In this document: piece after piece, positions 1 to 6,448 of the stretch
Layout of the letters: the number at the start of each line of letters is the position of its first letter
Numbering within the stretch: position 1 is the first letter of the stretch
DNA from: an uncultured Collinsella sp.
Lineage (GTDB): Bacteria; Actinomycetota; Coriobacteriia; Coriobacteriales; Coriobacteriaceae
Assembly (NCBI GenBank): GCA_958448375.1
Contig: CAUDDU010000013.1
Coordinates: 1-10,751 of the forward strand
Direction of reading: 5' to 3'
DNA: 10,751 nucleotides
Notes under the pieces: generated by a model
Told to the model about the DNA's origin: nothing
Seen by the model: the letters and a program-made list of their open reading frames with translations, nothing else
Database searches by the model: none
Translations under genes and position numbers: made by a program

Positions 1-200
1 GAGCCGGCGTCGGCATCCTCCAGGCCGCCGATCAGGTTGAGAAAGGTCGACTTACCCGAGCCCGAGGGCCCCAGCATGACGCAGATCTCCCCGCGGTTGA
101 TGGACGCGTCGATGCCATCGAGTACCGTCAGGCGTGCATCACCGTCGCCGTAATGCTTTTTGAGATCCTTAACCTGGACATAGGCTTCCTGCGTTGCCAT
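1..200 (-). CDS. ABC transporter ATP-binding protein, LolD/MacB type (N-terminal fragment)
   Basis: This is the first 66 codons of an ABC ATPase, and the rest lies beyond the left edge. The protein begins MATQEAYVQVKDLKKHYGDG. It carries a Walker A motif, GPSGSGKST, at residues 44-52, followed by FLNLIGGLE. That wording is typical of the LolD/MacB/antimicrobial-peptide-exporter family of ATPases, which power export or extraction of lipoproteins, peptides or macrolides with FtsX/MacB-like permeases. The ATG at 200-198 is preceded by a purine-rich GGGGGAT stretch that serves as ribosome binding site. The signature, Walker B and H-loop motifs are outside the window, so the subfamily is inferred. 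The gene faces away from the exporter operon at 514-3841 and is separated from it by repeats, so it is probably an independent unit. Confidence 0.85.
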   Translation of the reverse strand, partial: MATQEAYVQVKDLKKHYGDGDARLTVLDGIDASINRGEICVMLGPSGSGKSTFLNLIGGLEDADAG

Positions 201-240
201 GGTATCCCCCGTTGTTAGCCTCGTACTACTTTATGAGCGT

Positions 241-264
241 AATAGTAAACCATGGCGAACTATT
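241..264. promoter_or_regulatory. symmetric dyad, candidate operator for the left-edge ABC gene
   Basis: The sequence reads AATAGT, three bases, CCATGG, three bases, ACTATT. Both the outer arms (241-246 and 259-264) and the central palindrome (250-255) share one centre between 252 and 253. On the minus strand the left arm contains TACTAT (247-242), a plausible -10 box about 42 nt before the ATG at 200. No good -35 hexamer is visible at the usual distance. The geometry fits a dimeric repressor such as a TetR- or MarR-family protein, but no regulator is encoded in view. This is a pattern call only. Confidence 0.4.
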
Positions 265-291
265 TTGGAGCGTGGCCTGGATTTTATTTCA

Positions 292-494
292 GACTAGTCA
301 TTGGGGACGTTCTTAAATGACTAGCTGTTGGGGACACTCTTTCGCCACCCGGCAGTTAGGGACGTTCCCTTTCTGCCGGCAGCTGGGGACAGTCCTTAGC
401 AAGCCGGCGGTTCGGCAAAGACTGTCCCCAATGACTAGTCGTTTAAGTCTGTCCCCAATGACCACTCTTGGTCGTTTAAGTCTGTCCCCAATGA
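292..494. repeat. REP-like cluster of opposing GGGGAC / GTCCCC repeats
   Basis: Left-arm copies contain GGGGAC at 303-308, 330-335 and 385-390, with a variant AGGGAC at 358-363. Right-arm copies are reversed, with GTCCCC at 424-429, 451-456 and 484-489. GACTAGTCATTGGGGAC (292-308) has a perfect 17-nt inverted partner at 424-440. A longer 27-nt unit at 298-324 matches the reverse complement of 435-461 at 23 positions. The cluster lies between the stop codon of the exporter permease (514) and the divergent left-edge ABC gene. It resembles REP-type palindromes that are mobilised in other bacteria by Y1-type (RAYT) transposases, and it could form a large stem that also ends transcription. No transposase is present. 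Confidence 0.75.
438..494 (+). repeat. two identical 24-nt direct repeats within the REP-like cluster
   Basis: The 24-nt unit at 438-461 is repeated without mismatch at 471-494, a period of 33 nt. Each unit begins GTCGTTTAAG and ends GTCCCCAATGA. A shortened third relative (GTCCCCAATGA) occurs at 424-434. Identical tandem units point to recent local duplication or recombination inside the cluster. Two units with unequal flanks are not a CRISPR array. Confidence 0.8.
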
Positions 495-513
495 GTACCC
501 GATGACTAGGTGG

Positions 514-1719
514 CTAGGCGCGGGATTTGGCGCGTGCGAGAGCCAGACCTACGGCGGCAATGGCGGCGGCGAAGAGCACGGTGACGCCCAGGTCGCAGGC
601 GATGTCGCCCAACACGGTGGACGTCAGGTCCGAAGCGAGCGCCTTGCCGATCGCGTCGTTCACCCAATACGTCGGCACAAAGTGCGCCACCGTCTGCACG
701 GCCGAACCCATCAGCGACAGCGGCATCCAAGCGCCGCCCAAAAACGTCATGAGCATGCCAAGCAGGTTGCCCACACCGTTGAGCAGCTCCTCACGCGCAC
801 CCAGGCTCGAAAGGGCAAAGCCAACGGCCAGCGGCGTGCACGCCAGGGCAAACGTCGCTGCCAGCGCCAGGCACACACGGCCCACGCCGACCTCGGCGAC
901 CGCGCCGGCAAAGCCCACAACGCCCATCATGCTCGACACAAACCAGATGCAGACGGTGAGCACGGCGGCGGCCGCAAACACAGCAAGCGAGCGCTGGCGC
1001 TCGGAGACCGGGCCGGCCTCCATGCGGCGCACACGCTCGGGCTCGTTCATGCCCGAGAACACCAGTCCCACCGACACGATGACCGACGAGATGATCGCGT
1101 ACGCGCCAAAGTTGAAATACGACTCGAGCGTGGCGGCAGCCGTCGAGTCGACCTTGACCTGCTCGATCTGGACCTCCGCGCGCTTTGCAGCGGCATGCTC
1201 GGCGGCCTTGGCAACGTCGCCGTTAGAAGCAGCGGGCTCAAGCGCCGCCGCAGCGCCCGCGAGCGAGATCCAGCGCGAGGCCTCGGCAGACGAAAGCGCC
1301 GCCGCCATGGTGCCGGAACCGTAGGTCACGTCGAGCTTGGGCAGGGCCTCCCTCGCGCGGGCAGCCGCGACCAGGTCGTCCTCGAACCCCTCCGGGATAA
1401 AGAACACGCAGTCGGCGCTGCCCTTGGCGCTGTTGCTCTTGGAGAGCGCATCCGCGAGGTCGTAGGTGTCGTCGCCGACGCCCGTGACCAGCTCAAAGCG
1501 CGAACCCAGATGTTTGGTAAGCGCACGCGAAAGATCGCTGTCGTCGCGATCGATCACGATCACGTTGGTGTCGTAGGGCTTGTACTCGGTGAGCTGCGAC
1601 GAGTTCCAGCTCACCGAGGCCGCGATGAATACGCCCATGAGCGAGATGAACACCGTGTAGATGAGCAGGTAGAACGGGTGCGCCAGCGCCATGCGAAGCG
1701 CGGTCTTAAAGGTGCTCAT
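514..1719 (-). CDS. ABC-2 type exporter permease (second permease, LnrN-like)
   Basis: This 401-aa membrane protein, starting MSTFKTALRM, is the last gene of the three-gene exporter operon. Hydrophobic segments at about 16-36, 203-223, 245-270, 281-303, 315-338 and 375-396 give the ABC-2 layout: one N-terminal helix, a large extracytoplasmic domain (about 40-200) and five C-terminal helices. GGAWMPLSLM at about 328-337 resembles the conserved ABC-2 permease motif in the fifth helix. The ATG at 1719 is chosen because GGAAGGAG lies just upstream; a TTG 15 nt earlier would put that site inside the gene. The start overlaps the end of the first permease by 14 nt, so the two are probably translationally coupled and form a heterodimer with the ATPase at 2903-3841. 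The substrate cannot be read from the sequence. By analogy with LnrMN it may be an amphiphilic antimicrobial or membrane-active compound. Confidence 0.85.
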   Translation of the reverse strand: MSTFKTALRMALAHPFYLLIYTVFISLMGVFIAASVSWNSSQLTEYKPYDTNVIVIDRDDSDLSRALTKHLGSRFELVTGVGDDTYDLADALSKSNSAKGSADCVFFIPEGFEDDLVAAARAREALPKLDVTYGSGTMAAALSSAEASRWISLAGAAAALEPAASNGDVAKAAEHAAAKRAEVQIEQVKVDSTAAATLESYFNFGAYAIISSVIVSVGLVFSGMNEPERVRRMEAGPVSERQRSLAVFAAAAVLTVCIWFVSSMMGVVGFAGAVAEVGVGRVCLALAATFALACTPLAVGFALSSLGAREELLNGVGNLLGMLMTFLGGAWMPLSLMGSAVQTVAHFVPTYWVNDAIGKALASDLTSTVLGDIACDLGVTVLFAAAIAAVGLALARAKSRA

Positions 1720-2893
1720 AGCGGCTCCTTCCAAAGATCAGCGTGGCGGCGGCAACGAACAGCAGCGCCATAAGGACCAGCGCGCCGGCGCGAACGGCAA
1801 AAGGTCCCAGGTCCTCAAAGAAATACAGGCGGTTGAACATGTCGCAGATAAGCTTGACGGGATTGAGCCAGCACTCGGCCGGGCAGGCGCGGGCGACGTC
1901 GTCGGCAAGCGCCATCGCCGGCTCGCCGTAGAGGCCGGCGAACAGGGCGCACGTGGTAGCAAAGCCCGTGAGGATGCCGGACTTGGACGCCTTGCCGCCC
2001 TTAACGGGAAACGTGCCCACAAAAAGGCCCAGGCCCGTCGCGGCAAGCGCGGACACGGCGCCGCCCACCAAACACAGTCCCTCGCGCCCGCCAAAGTCGA
2101 CGCCCACGACCAGGCGCACGTAGCCAATCGCGATCGTCATCGAGGCAAAGGAGACCAGCCACGAGCCCACAAAGATACCGGCCAGTGACGCCGTCTTGGA
2201 AAGACCGCCCACGCAGCGACGTGCGCCAAGGCCCGACAGATTGGGTTGCAAATCGACGACGCTCAAGGCGGCAAACTCGGCAGACATCATCGCGACCAGG
2301 CCAAAGAGCGCGTAGTAGTAGATGACCGTGCCATCGGGCGTGGCACGCGTCAGGCTCACGCAGTGGATGCCGCCCTCGAGCGACAGGGCGCGCGCAACCG
2401 CCTCCGGGTCGGCGAGCGCCGCCGGGTTGTCTTGGGCAACCTGGGACATGAGCTCGGCATTTTGTGTATACGAGCTTGCCACCGTCTCCAGAATGCTGCG
2501 GTCGGTGAGCACCGTCGACGCGCGCGAGCTGTCGTAGCTCGAAAGCAGCGTGAGCTTGGGCGTGCCCGCGGCATCGACCGTGTAGATGCCCGCGACTTCG
2601 CCGGCCTTGAGCGCACGGTTCGCATCGGCTGCGTCGTCGCACTCGTGAATCTCGAGCAGCTGGTCGTCGCCTTCCTTGGCAAGCGACGTCGCCACGTCCT
2701 TAAAGGTCGAGGCGTCCCAGGCCTCATCCACTACGACGGCCACCGGCACCGGGTCGACTGTGCCGTCGGAGCTCAGATTCGCAAACATAAACATGAACAT
2801 CGTGGAAAGCGCTATGGGAAAGACCGCGCCCCAAACCCACGTGCTCGGCCGGCGCAGCAGCGTCTTGACCGTAATGATAATGGTGTTGAACAT
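1706..2893 (-). CDS. ABC-2 type exporter permease (first permease, LnrM-like)
   Basis: This 395-aa permease begins MFNTIIITVKTLLRRPSTWV. A basic N-terminus leads into a helix at about 18-38. A soluble extracytoplasmic domain follows (about 40-188), then five helices near 190-212, 237-264, 272-295, 304-322 and 367-387. This is the ABC2_membrane_3 architecture of daunorubicin/linearmycin-type exporters. The start at 2893 has a GGGGG ribosome binding site 5 nt upstream that overlaps the stop codon of the ATPase gene (gap of 9 nt), so the two are tightly coupled. The 3' end overlaps the next permease gene by 14 nt. The two permeases have the same layout but clearly different sequences, which suggests an old duplication and a heterodimeric pore. 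The family call is firm and the substrate unknown. Confidence 0.85.
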   Translation of the reverse strand: MFNTIIITVKTLLRRPSTWVWGAVFPIALSTMFMFMFANLSSDGTVDPVPVAVVVDEAWDASTFKDVATSLAKEGDDQLLEIHECDDAADANRALKAGEVAGIYTVDAAGTPKLTLLSSYDSSRASTVLTDRSILETVASSYTQNAELMSQVAQDNPAALADPEAVARALSLEGGIHCVSLTRATPDGTVIYYYALFGLVAMMSAEFAALSVVDLQPNLSGLGARRCVGGLSKTASLAGIFVGSWLVSFASMTIAIGYVRLVVGVDFGGREGLCLVGGAVSALAATGLGLFVGTFPVKGGKASKSGILTGFATTCALFAGLYGEPAMALADDVARACPAECWLNPVKLICDMFNRLYFFEDLGPFAVRAGALVLMALLFVAAATLIFGRSRYEHL

Positions 2894-2902
2894 AGCTGCC
2901 CC

Positions 2903-3841
2903 CTAGTCGCGCAGCTCGCGGCCGGTGATCTCGAGGAACACGTCGTTGAGGGTCGGCGGCTCGCTCCACACGCGGCCGAGCGCAACGTCGGCAGCGCGCA
3001 GCGTGTCGAGGATGTCGACCAAATTGTGCGGGCTCGCCTCACAGGTGCAGATGAGCTCGCCGCCGGAAAGCTCAACCGAAAGCACATGCTCGAGGGCGCG
3101 CAGCCGCTCGACTGTGGCGGGCTCGACGGCGCCGACCTCGACGGTCACGCGCTCACCCATCTGAATCATGCGCTTGAGCTCGTCATTGGTGCCCTGCGCC
3201 AGCACGCGGCCACCGTCCATGATCATAATGCGGCTGCAGATTTGCTCGACTTCCTCCATGTAATGGCTGGTATACACCACCGTGGCGCCCTCGTCGCGCA
3301 GGCGGCAGATGCCCTCCAGGATGGCGTTGCGGCTCTGCGGGTCGACCGCCACGGTGGGCTCGTCAAAGAAGATGAGCTCAGGCTTGTGCGCGATGCCGCA
3401 GGCGATGTTGAGGCGACGCGCCAGGCCGCCCGAGAGCTTGCCAGGGCGGAACTTAGCAAAGTCGCCCAGCCCGACAAAGTCGATCGCCTCGTCCACGAGC
3501 GCGCGGCGGCGCTTGCGGTCGTTGACGTAAAGGCTGCAGAAATAGTCGATGTTCTCGCGCACCGTAAGCTCGTCAAACACCGCCACCTGCTGCGGCACCA
3601 CACCGATGCGGCGCTTGAGGTCGTAGCGGGCGGGCGTCATGGGCTCGCCGAACAGCTCGATGGTGCCTTTGTCGTAGGCGAGCAGCTGCAGAATGCAGTT
3701 GATGGACGTGGTCTTGCCCGAGCCGTTGGGGCCCAGCAGGCCAAAGATCTCGCCGGGGGCGATGCTCAGGCTAAAGTGGTCGAGCGCGATAAGGTCGTCG
3801 TAGCGCTTGACGAGGTTTTCGACGTGGACGATGTCTGTCAT
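2903..3841 (-). CDS. ABC-2 type exporter ATP-binding protein (LnrL/DrrA-like)
   Basis: This 312-aa ATPase energises the two permeases encoded downstream. All nucleotide-binding motifs are visible: Walker A GPNGSGKT at 38-45, Q-loop around Q84-Q85, signature LSGGL at 136-140, Walker B LIFFDEP at 156-162 with catalytic E161, and the H-loop histidine H193. The region after about 225 is the C-terminal extension usual in DrrA/CcmA-type ATPases. Start choice: the ATG at 3841 aligns with the family (MTDIVHVENLVKRYDD) and has AGAAGG 8 nt upstream. The frame stays open for 22 more codons, but that stretch lacks family similarity and lies in the divergent promoter region. It is the first gene of the exporter operon and is divergent from the kinase gene at 4039, a pairing typical of drug-sensing exporter systems. 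Confidence 0.92.
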   Translation of the reverse strand: MTDIVHVENLVKRYDDLIALDHFSLSIAPGEIFGLLGPNGSGKTTSINCILQLLAYDKGTIELFGEPMTPARYDLKRRIGVVPQQVAVFDELTVRENIDYFCSLYVNDRKRRRALVDEAIDFVGLGDFAKFRPGKLSGGLARRLNIACGIAHKPELIFFDEPTVAVDPQSRNAILEGICRLRDEGATVVYTSHYMEEVEQICSRIMIMDGGRVLAQGTNDELKRMIQMGERVTVEVGAVEPATVERLRALEHVLSVELSGGELICTCEASPHNLVDILDTLRAADVALGRVWSEPPTLNDVFLEITGRELRD

Positions 3842-3917
3842 GAGGCGGCCCTTCTGTTGATTGCGGCCCGGTACGATTGCATCATCGCAGGAGCGAGCGG
3901 CGCGCACCAGTGAGCTT

Positions 3918-3994
3918 TGTCACGAGTGCGGAGCTTGGCCGTGCGGCCTGCCGACGTCCCCGCTTTGCCGCGTGGGAGGAATGTCACGGTTGCG
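3918..3994. promoter_or_regulatory. pair of near-identical 13-nt sites in the divergent promoter region
   Basis: TGTCACGAGTGCG (3918-3930) and TGTCACGGTTGCG (3982-3994) match at 11 of 13 positions and start 64 nt apart. They lie in the 197-nt gap between the divergent ATPase (start 3841) and kinase (start 4039) genes. They could be binding sites for the response regulator encoded at 5181-5810, which would control both directions. This is inferred from position only; no consensus is known for this regulator. Confidence 0.3.
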
Positions 3995-4026
3995 CAGGCG
4001 GTCCCTCCACCACGCGCGGCTTCGCG

Positions 4027-4041
4027 TACAATACCCGTATG
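4027..4041 (+). promoter_or_regulatory. leaderless-type -10 box for the histidine kinase gene
   Basis: TACAAT (4027-4032) is followed by six bases and then ATG (4039-4041). A transcript starting about 7 nt after the -10 box would begin at or next to the A of the ATG, leaving no leader. No Shine-Dalgarno sequence is seen before this ATG. Leaderless mRNAs with this spacing are common in actinobacteria. No clear -35 hexamer is present at 16-18 nt spacing, so activation by a regulator is possible. Confidence 0.55.
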
Positions 4042-5184
4042 AACAGGCTTTTCGACAAATCGATCGTGCTGGCGTGCTGTATTGCGGCCGCCATGGGTCT
4101 TGCTGTGGACGCTCGCCTGGTCGCGGCGTTTTGCCTTGGCGTTATTGCCACCTCGCTGGCCGAGGTCGTACAGGGAAACCGCGCCCGCCGTGTGAGCGAG
4201 GCCGCGAGCTACGCCTGCATCATCGCGGCTGTCTTCGTGCCGCCGTTTGTGCCGTTTGCGCCTCTCGCTCTCTATGACATCGCGCGACGCGTTCGCCGTG
4301 AACGAATCTGGCCCGCGCTGGCGATTGGCGCCGTGTTTGTCTGCGCGCTTGTCGCGGACCTTCGTGGTGGCGTGCTCACCACCCGAACGCTGCTGTTAAC
4401 CGCCATCCTTTCGGTTGCCGCCACCTTGCTATCGCTACGCACCGCCCAGTTGGAGCGCGAGCAGCGGCGCATGCGCCGCACCCGCGACGAGCTGCAGGAA
4501 CGAGCCCTCGCGCTCGAGGCGCGCAACCGCGATCTTGCCGATCGCCAGGACTACGAAGTCGAGCTCGCGACGCTCGCCGAACGCGCCCGCATCGCGCGCG
4601 AGATCCACGATAACGTCGGGCACCAGCTCACGCGCGCCTCACTGCAGGCCGAAGCCCTACGCGTGGTCCACGCCGACGAGCCTGGCGTCGCCGCCGATTT
4701 CGCCGACGTTAAACGCACGGTTGACGAGGCGCTCCAGCTTGTGCGCACCAGCGTCCACGCGCTCAACGACAACGCCGTCGACCTTTCCGTGCAGCTCGAA
4801 CGCATTGTCGAAGGCACACGCTCGGACGGCGGCCCGCAGATTGAGCTTGAAGTTATGGCCGAACATGCGCCCGCAAACGTCGCCAACTGCTTTGCAGCGG
4901 TCCTGCGCGAAGCGCTCTCCAATACCATGCGCCACGCTTGCGCCCAGACCGTCACCGTACGGTGCATGGAGCATCCGTCGTTTTACCAGCTCATTGTTAC
5001 CGACGATGGCGTGGGTGAGGTCCAAGCAAGCGGCCGCGGCACCGCGGAGGGCATGGGGCTCGCCTCCATGCGCGAGCGCATCGAGGCGCTTGGCGGCACC
5101 TTCACCGCCGGCCCGCGTGCCGGCGCCGGCGGCTGGCGTGTGTTTGCCACCGTTCCCAAACAGCAAGGAGATGAGGGCCGATGA
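4039..5184 (+). CDS. sensor histidine kinase, HisKA_3 (NarX/DesK/LnrJ-like)
   Basis: This 381-aa membrane kinase pairs with the response regulator that follows. Residues 1-135 are mostly hydrophobic, with roughly five helices (near 8-24, 27-45, 57-80, 92-108 and 117-133) and almost no extracytoplasmic loop. It may therefore sense a signal within the membrane. A charged, probably coiled-coil stretch (136-175) leads to the HisKA_3 dimerisation domain, with ERARIAREIHDNVGHQLT around phospho-acceptor H190. The HATPase domain shows an N-box with N295 (REALSNTMRHA), a G1 box TDDGVG at 321-326 and a G2 region GMGLASMRERIEALGG. The frame is open upstream to 3877, but the ATG at 4039 is preferred because it sits at a leaderless-type promoter and starts the first hydrophobic segment. 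It overlaps the regulator gene by ATGA and is divergent from an exporter operon, as in LnrJK/LnrLMN. Confidence 0.88.
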   Translation: MNRLFDKSIVLACCIAAAMGLAVDARLVAAFCLGVIATSLAEVVQGNRARRVSEAASYACIIAAVFVPPFVPFAPLALYDIARRVRRERIWPALAIGAVFVCALVADLRGGVLTTRTLLLTAILSVAATLLSLRTAQLEREQRRMRRTRDELQERALALEARNRDLADRQDYEVELATLAERARIAREIHDNVGHQLTRASLQAEALRVVHADEPGVAADFADVKRTVDEALQLVRTSVHALNDNAVDLSVQLERIVEGTRSDGGPQIELEVMAEHAPANVANCFAAVLREALSNTMRHACAQTVTVRCMEHPSFYQLIVTDDGVGEVQASGRGTAEGMGLASMRERIEALGGTFTAGPRAGAGGWRVFATVPKQQGDEGR

Positions 5185-5810
5185 GGCTCATCGTTGTCGA
5201 CGACGACCGCTTGGTGGTCGATTCGCTCAAGATTATCTTGGGCGCCCAGCCGCAGATCGAAGTGGTGGGCACCGGTGCCAACGGCAACGATGCGGTGGCG
5301 CTCTACGCCGAGCACGCACCCGATATTGCGCTGCTCGACATCCAGATGCCGGGACGCGACGGCCTTTCGGCCGCGCGCGAGGTCCTTGAGCACGACCCTG
5401 CGGCGCGCGTGGTGTTTCTGACGACGTTCTCGGATGACGAGTACATTGTGTCGGCGCTCAAGCTGGGCGCCCGCGGCTACCTGATCAAGACCGATGTCGC
5501 TGCCATTCCGCCGGCGTTGGCGCAGGTCATGGACGGCAAACGCGTGCTCGAGGGCAAGGCGATCGAAGATATCAACTTTGATGGGGCGGACGTCGAGGCC
5601 GGCGCGACCCGCCGGCCCGCCGCCTTTGCCGGTCTGACCGACCGCGAGTTCGAAGTCGCCGAGCTCATCGCCCGCGGCCTCGATAACAAGGAGATTGCCG
5701 CCACCGCCTATATGGGCGAAGGCACCGTACGCAACCACATCAGCTCGATCCTTGCCAAAATGGGCCTACGCAACCGCACGCAGATCGCCATCGCCTACCT
5801 GCGAGGGTAA
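5181..5810 (+). CDS. response regulator, NarL/LuxR family (LnrK-like)
   Basis: This 209-aa transcription regulator has an N-terminal receiver domain (about 1-120) with the acidic pocket D7-D9, phospho-acceptor D53 (LLDIQMPG), T81/T82 and K103. After a linker at about 121-150 comes a LuxR-type helix-turn-helix (about 150-209), with LTDREFEVAELIARG and a recognition region around GTVRNHISSILAKMGL. The gene starts within the kinase stop codon (ATGA overlap), and GGAG of AAGGAGATGAGGGCC supplies the ribosome binding site. The cognate kinase is therefore the one immediately upstream. The likely target is the divergent exporter promoter in the 3842-4038 gap, with possible autoregulation. Family and partner are clear; the target is inferred from gene order. 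Confidence 0.92.
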   Translation: MRLIVVDDDRLVVDSLKIILGAQPQIEVVGTGANGNDAVALYAEHAPDIALLDIQMPGRDGLSAAREVLEHDPAARVVFLTTFSDDEYIVSALKLGARGYLIKTDVAAIPPALAQVMDGKRVLEGKAIEDINFDGADVEAGATRRPAAFAGLTDREFEVAELIARGLDNKEIAATAYMGEGTVRNHISSILAKMGLRNRTQIAIAYLRG

Positions 5811-5816
5811 TTACCC
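5805..5816. other. 12-bp perfect palindrome over the response regulator stop codon
   Basis: GGGTAATTACCC is fully self-complementary and contains the TAA stop at 5808-5810. With no loop it would form only a weak RNA hairpin, and no T-run follows. It may simply be a chance composition of the last codons and stop. A protein-binding site is possible but unsupported. Confidence 0.35.
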
Positions 5817-5870
5817 AACGGCCAACCGCTCCGACAGAGCAAAATAGCTGTTATCGATTTAATGCCATTT

Positions 5871-6024
5871 CAAAACTATGCCGGTTTACTACGATAAAAA
5901 CGAGATTCCCGACCACGCGTGATTTTTTCGCAAAACTACAAGCCGTCTACCTGCGGTTTTGTTTTTGCGATTTTCGGTATGGTCGGGGGTTCGCCATCCA
6001 GCCCCGTAATCCGGCATAGTTTTG
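5871..6024. repeat. 154-bp intergenic element bounded by 19-bp inverted repeats
   Basis: CAAAACTATGCCGGTTTAC (5871-5889) is mirrored at 6006-6024 with one mismatch. Inside are nested complementary segments: CCCGACCA (5908-5915) with TGGTCGGG (5980-5987), and CGCAAAAC (5929-5936) with GTTTTTGCG (5961-5969, one extra T). CAAAACTA occurs three times, at 5871-5878, at 5931-5938 and inverted at 6017-6024. The element is richer in A and T than the flanking genes and has no convincing coding frame. The design suggests a small non-autonomous mobile repeat (MITE- or REP-like) or a structured RNA. It lies between two converging operons, a common location for such insertions. No flanking target duplication is evident. 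Confidence 0.65.
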
Positions 6025-6055
6025 TTCGCGACGGTACAACCGTGCGTTCACGCGC

Positions 6056-6089
6056 GGGGCCGGTGGGGCATTTTTGCCCCACCGGCCCC
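6056..6089. terminator. strong GC-rich hairpin between converging operons
   Basis: GGGGCCGGTGGGGCA (6056-6070) and its exact complement (6075-6089) form a 15-bp perfect stem with a TTTT loop. It begins 10 nt after the stop codon of the ferredoxin subunit gene (6100-6102, minus strand) and lies downstream of the response regulator on the plus strand. No uridine tract follows on either strand, so it is not a classical intrinsic terminator. It probably ends transcription from both sides or stabilises the 3' ends of the mRNAs. Confidence 0.65.
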
Positions 6090-6099
6090 TATTCCACCG

Positions 6100-6441
6100 C
6101 TATTCCGGCTTGGTTTCTACTGTGGGAGTCTTGTCCGCCGCAACCGGAGTGCGGGCGGTGTCCATAGTCAGGCAGTGTTTGGGACAGCTCTCGACGCACT
6201 CGCCGCACACCACACAAGAATACGGATCGATTGACCACGTTCCGCCCTTGCGATCGACCGCGAGCGCGCCCGCCGGGCAGCGACGCGCGCACATGCCGCA
6301 GCAGATACACACGTCCATGTCGTTAACGATATGTCCGCGCAAGCGCTCGGGTGCCGCGAGCTTCTCCTGCGGATAGCACACCGTTACCGGCTGCTTGACC
6401 ATAGAACCCAAGGCCGTCTTGGCAAATGTCAGCAAACTCAT
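6100..6441 (-). CDS. echF: Ech-type hydrogenase ferredoxin subunit EchF (NuoI/HycF-like)
   Basis: This 113-aa protein carries two [4Fe-4S] clusters and is expected to pass electrons from reduced ferredoxin to the small subunit. The two binding motifs are C45-x2-C48-x2-C51-x3-C55-P and C76-x2-C79-x2-C82-x3-C86-P, spaced as in NuoI/HycF/EchF proteins. The N-terminus (MSLLTFAKTALGSMVKQPVT) is the usual lead-in that docks on the complex, and residues 92-113 form a short polar, Thr/Pro-rich tail. It is the last gene of the operon. Its ATG lies 7 nt after the stop codon of the large-subunit gene, with only a modest ribosome binding site (AAAGG/AGG) inside that gene's end, so it is probably translated by coupling. 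A strong hairpin follows the stop codon. Confidence 0.88.
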   Translation of the reverse strand: MSLLTFAKTALGSMVKQPVTVCYPQEKLAAPERLRGHIVNDMDVCICCGMCARRCPAGALAVDRKGGTWSIDPYSCVVCGECVESCPKHCLTMDTARTPVAADKTPTVETKPE

Positions 6442-6448
6442 GCCGCGC

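Noticed and set aside
438..494. Possible CRISPR array
   Set aside because: There are only two identical units with a 9-nt gap, no spacer series and no cas genes.
317..505. A 62-aa plus-strand frame with repeated LSLSPM segments
   Set aside because: The protein repeats only reflect the DNA repeats of the GGGGAC cluster. There is no ribosome binding site and no domain.
502..1773. A 423-codon plus-strand open frame opposite the second permease
   Set aside because: It begins inside the repeat cluster and has a low-complexity His/Arg/Gly composition. The minus-strand frame encodes a recognisable permease with a good ribosome binding site.
2246..3913. A 555-codon plus-strand open frame opposite the exporter genes
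   Set aside because: It is antisense to genes with clear ABC motifs, is Arg/His-rich without any family motif, and has no operon context. It is a GC-rich shadow frame.
3877..4038. N-terminal extension of the histidine kinase by 54 codons
   Set aside because: The extra residues are Arg/Cys/Gly-rich, lack kinase or membrane features and cover the divergent promoter region. The ATG at 4039 fits a leaderless start and the first membrane helix.
5811..6099. Riboswitch or small gene in the convergent gap
   Set aside because: It lies downstream of both flanking operons, so a cis leader role is unlikely. The open frames there have no start context or motif. Only repeats and a hairpin are supported.
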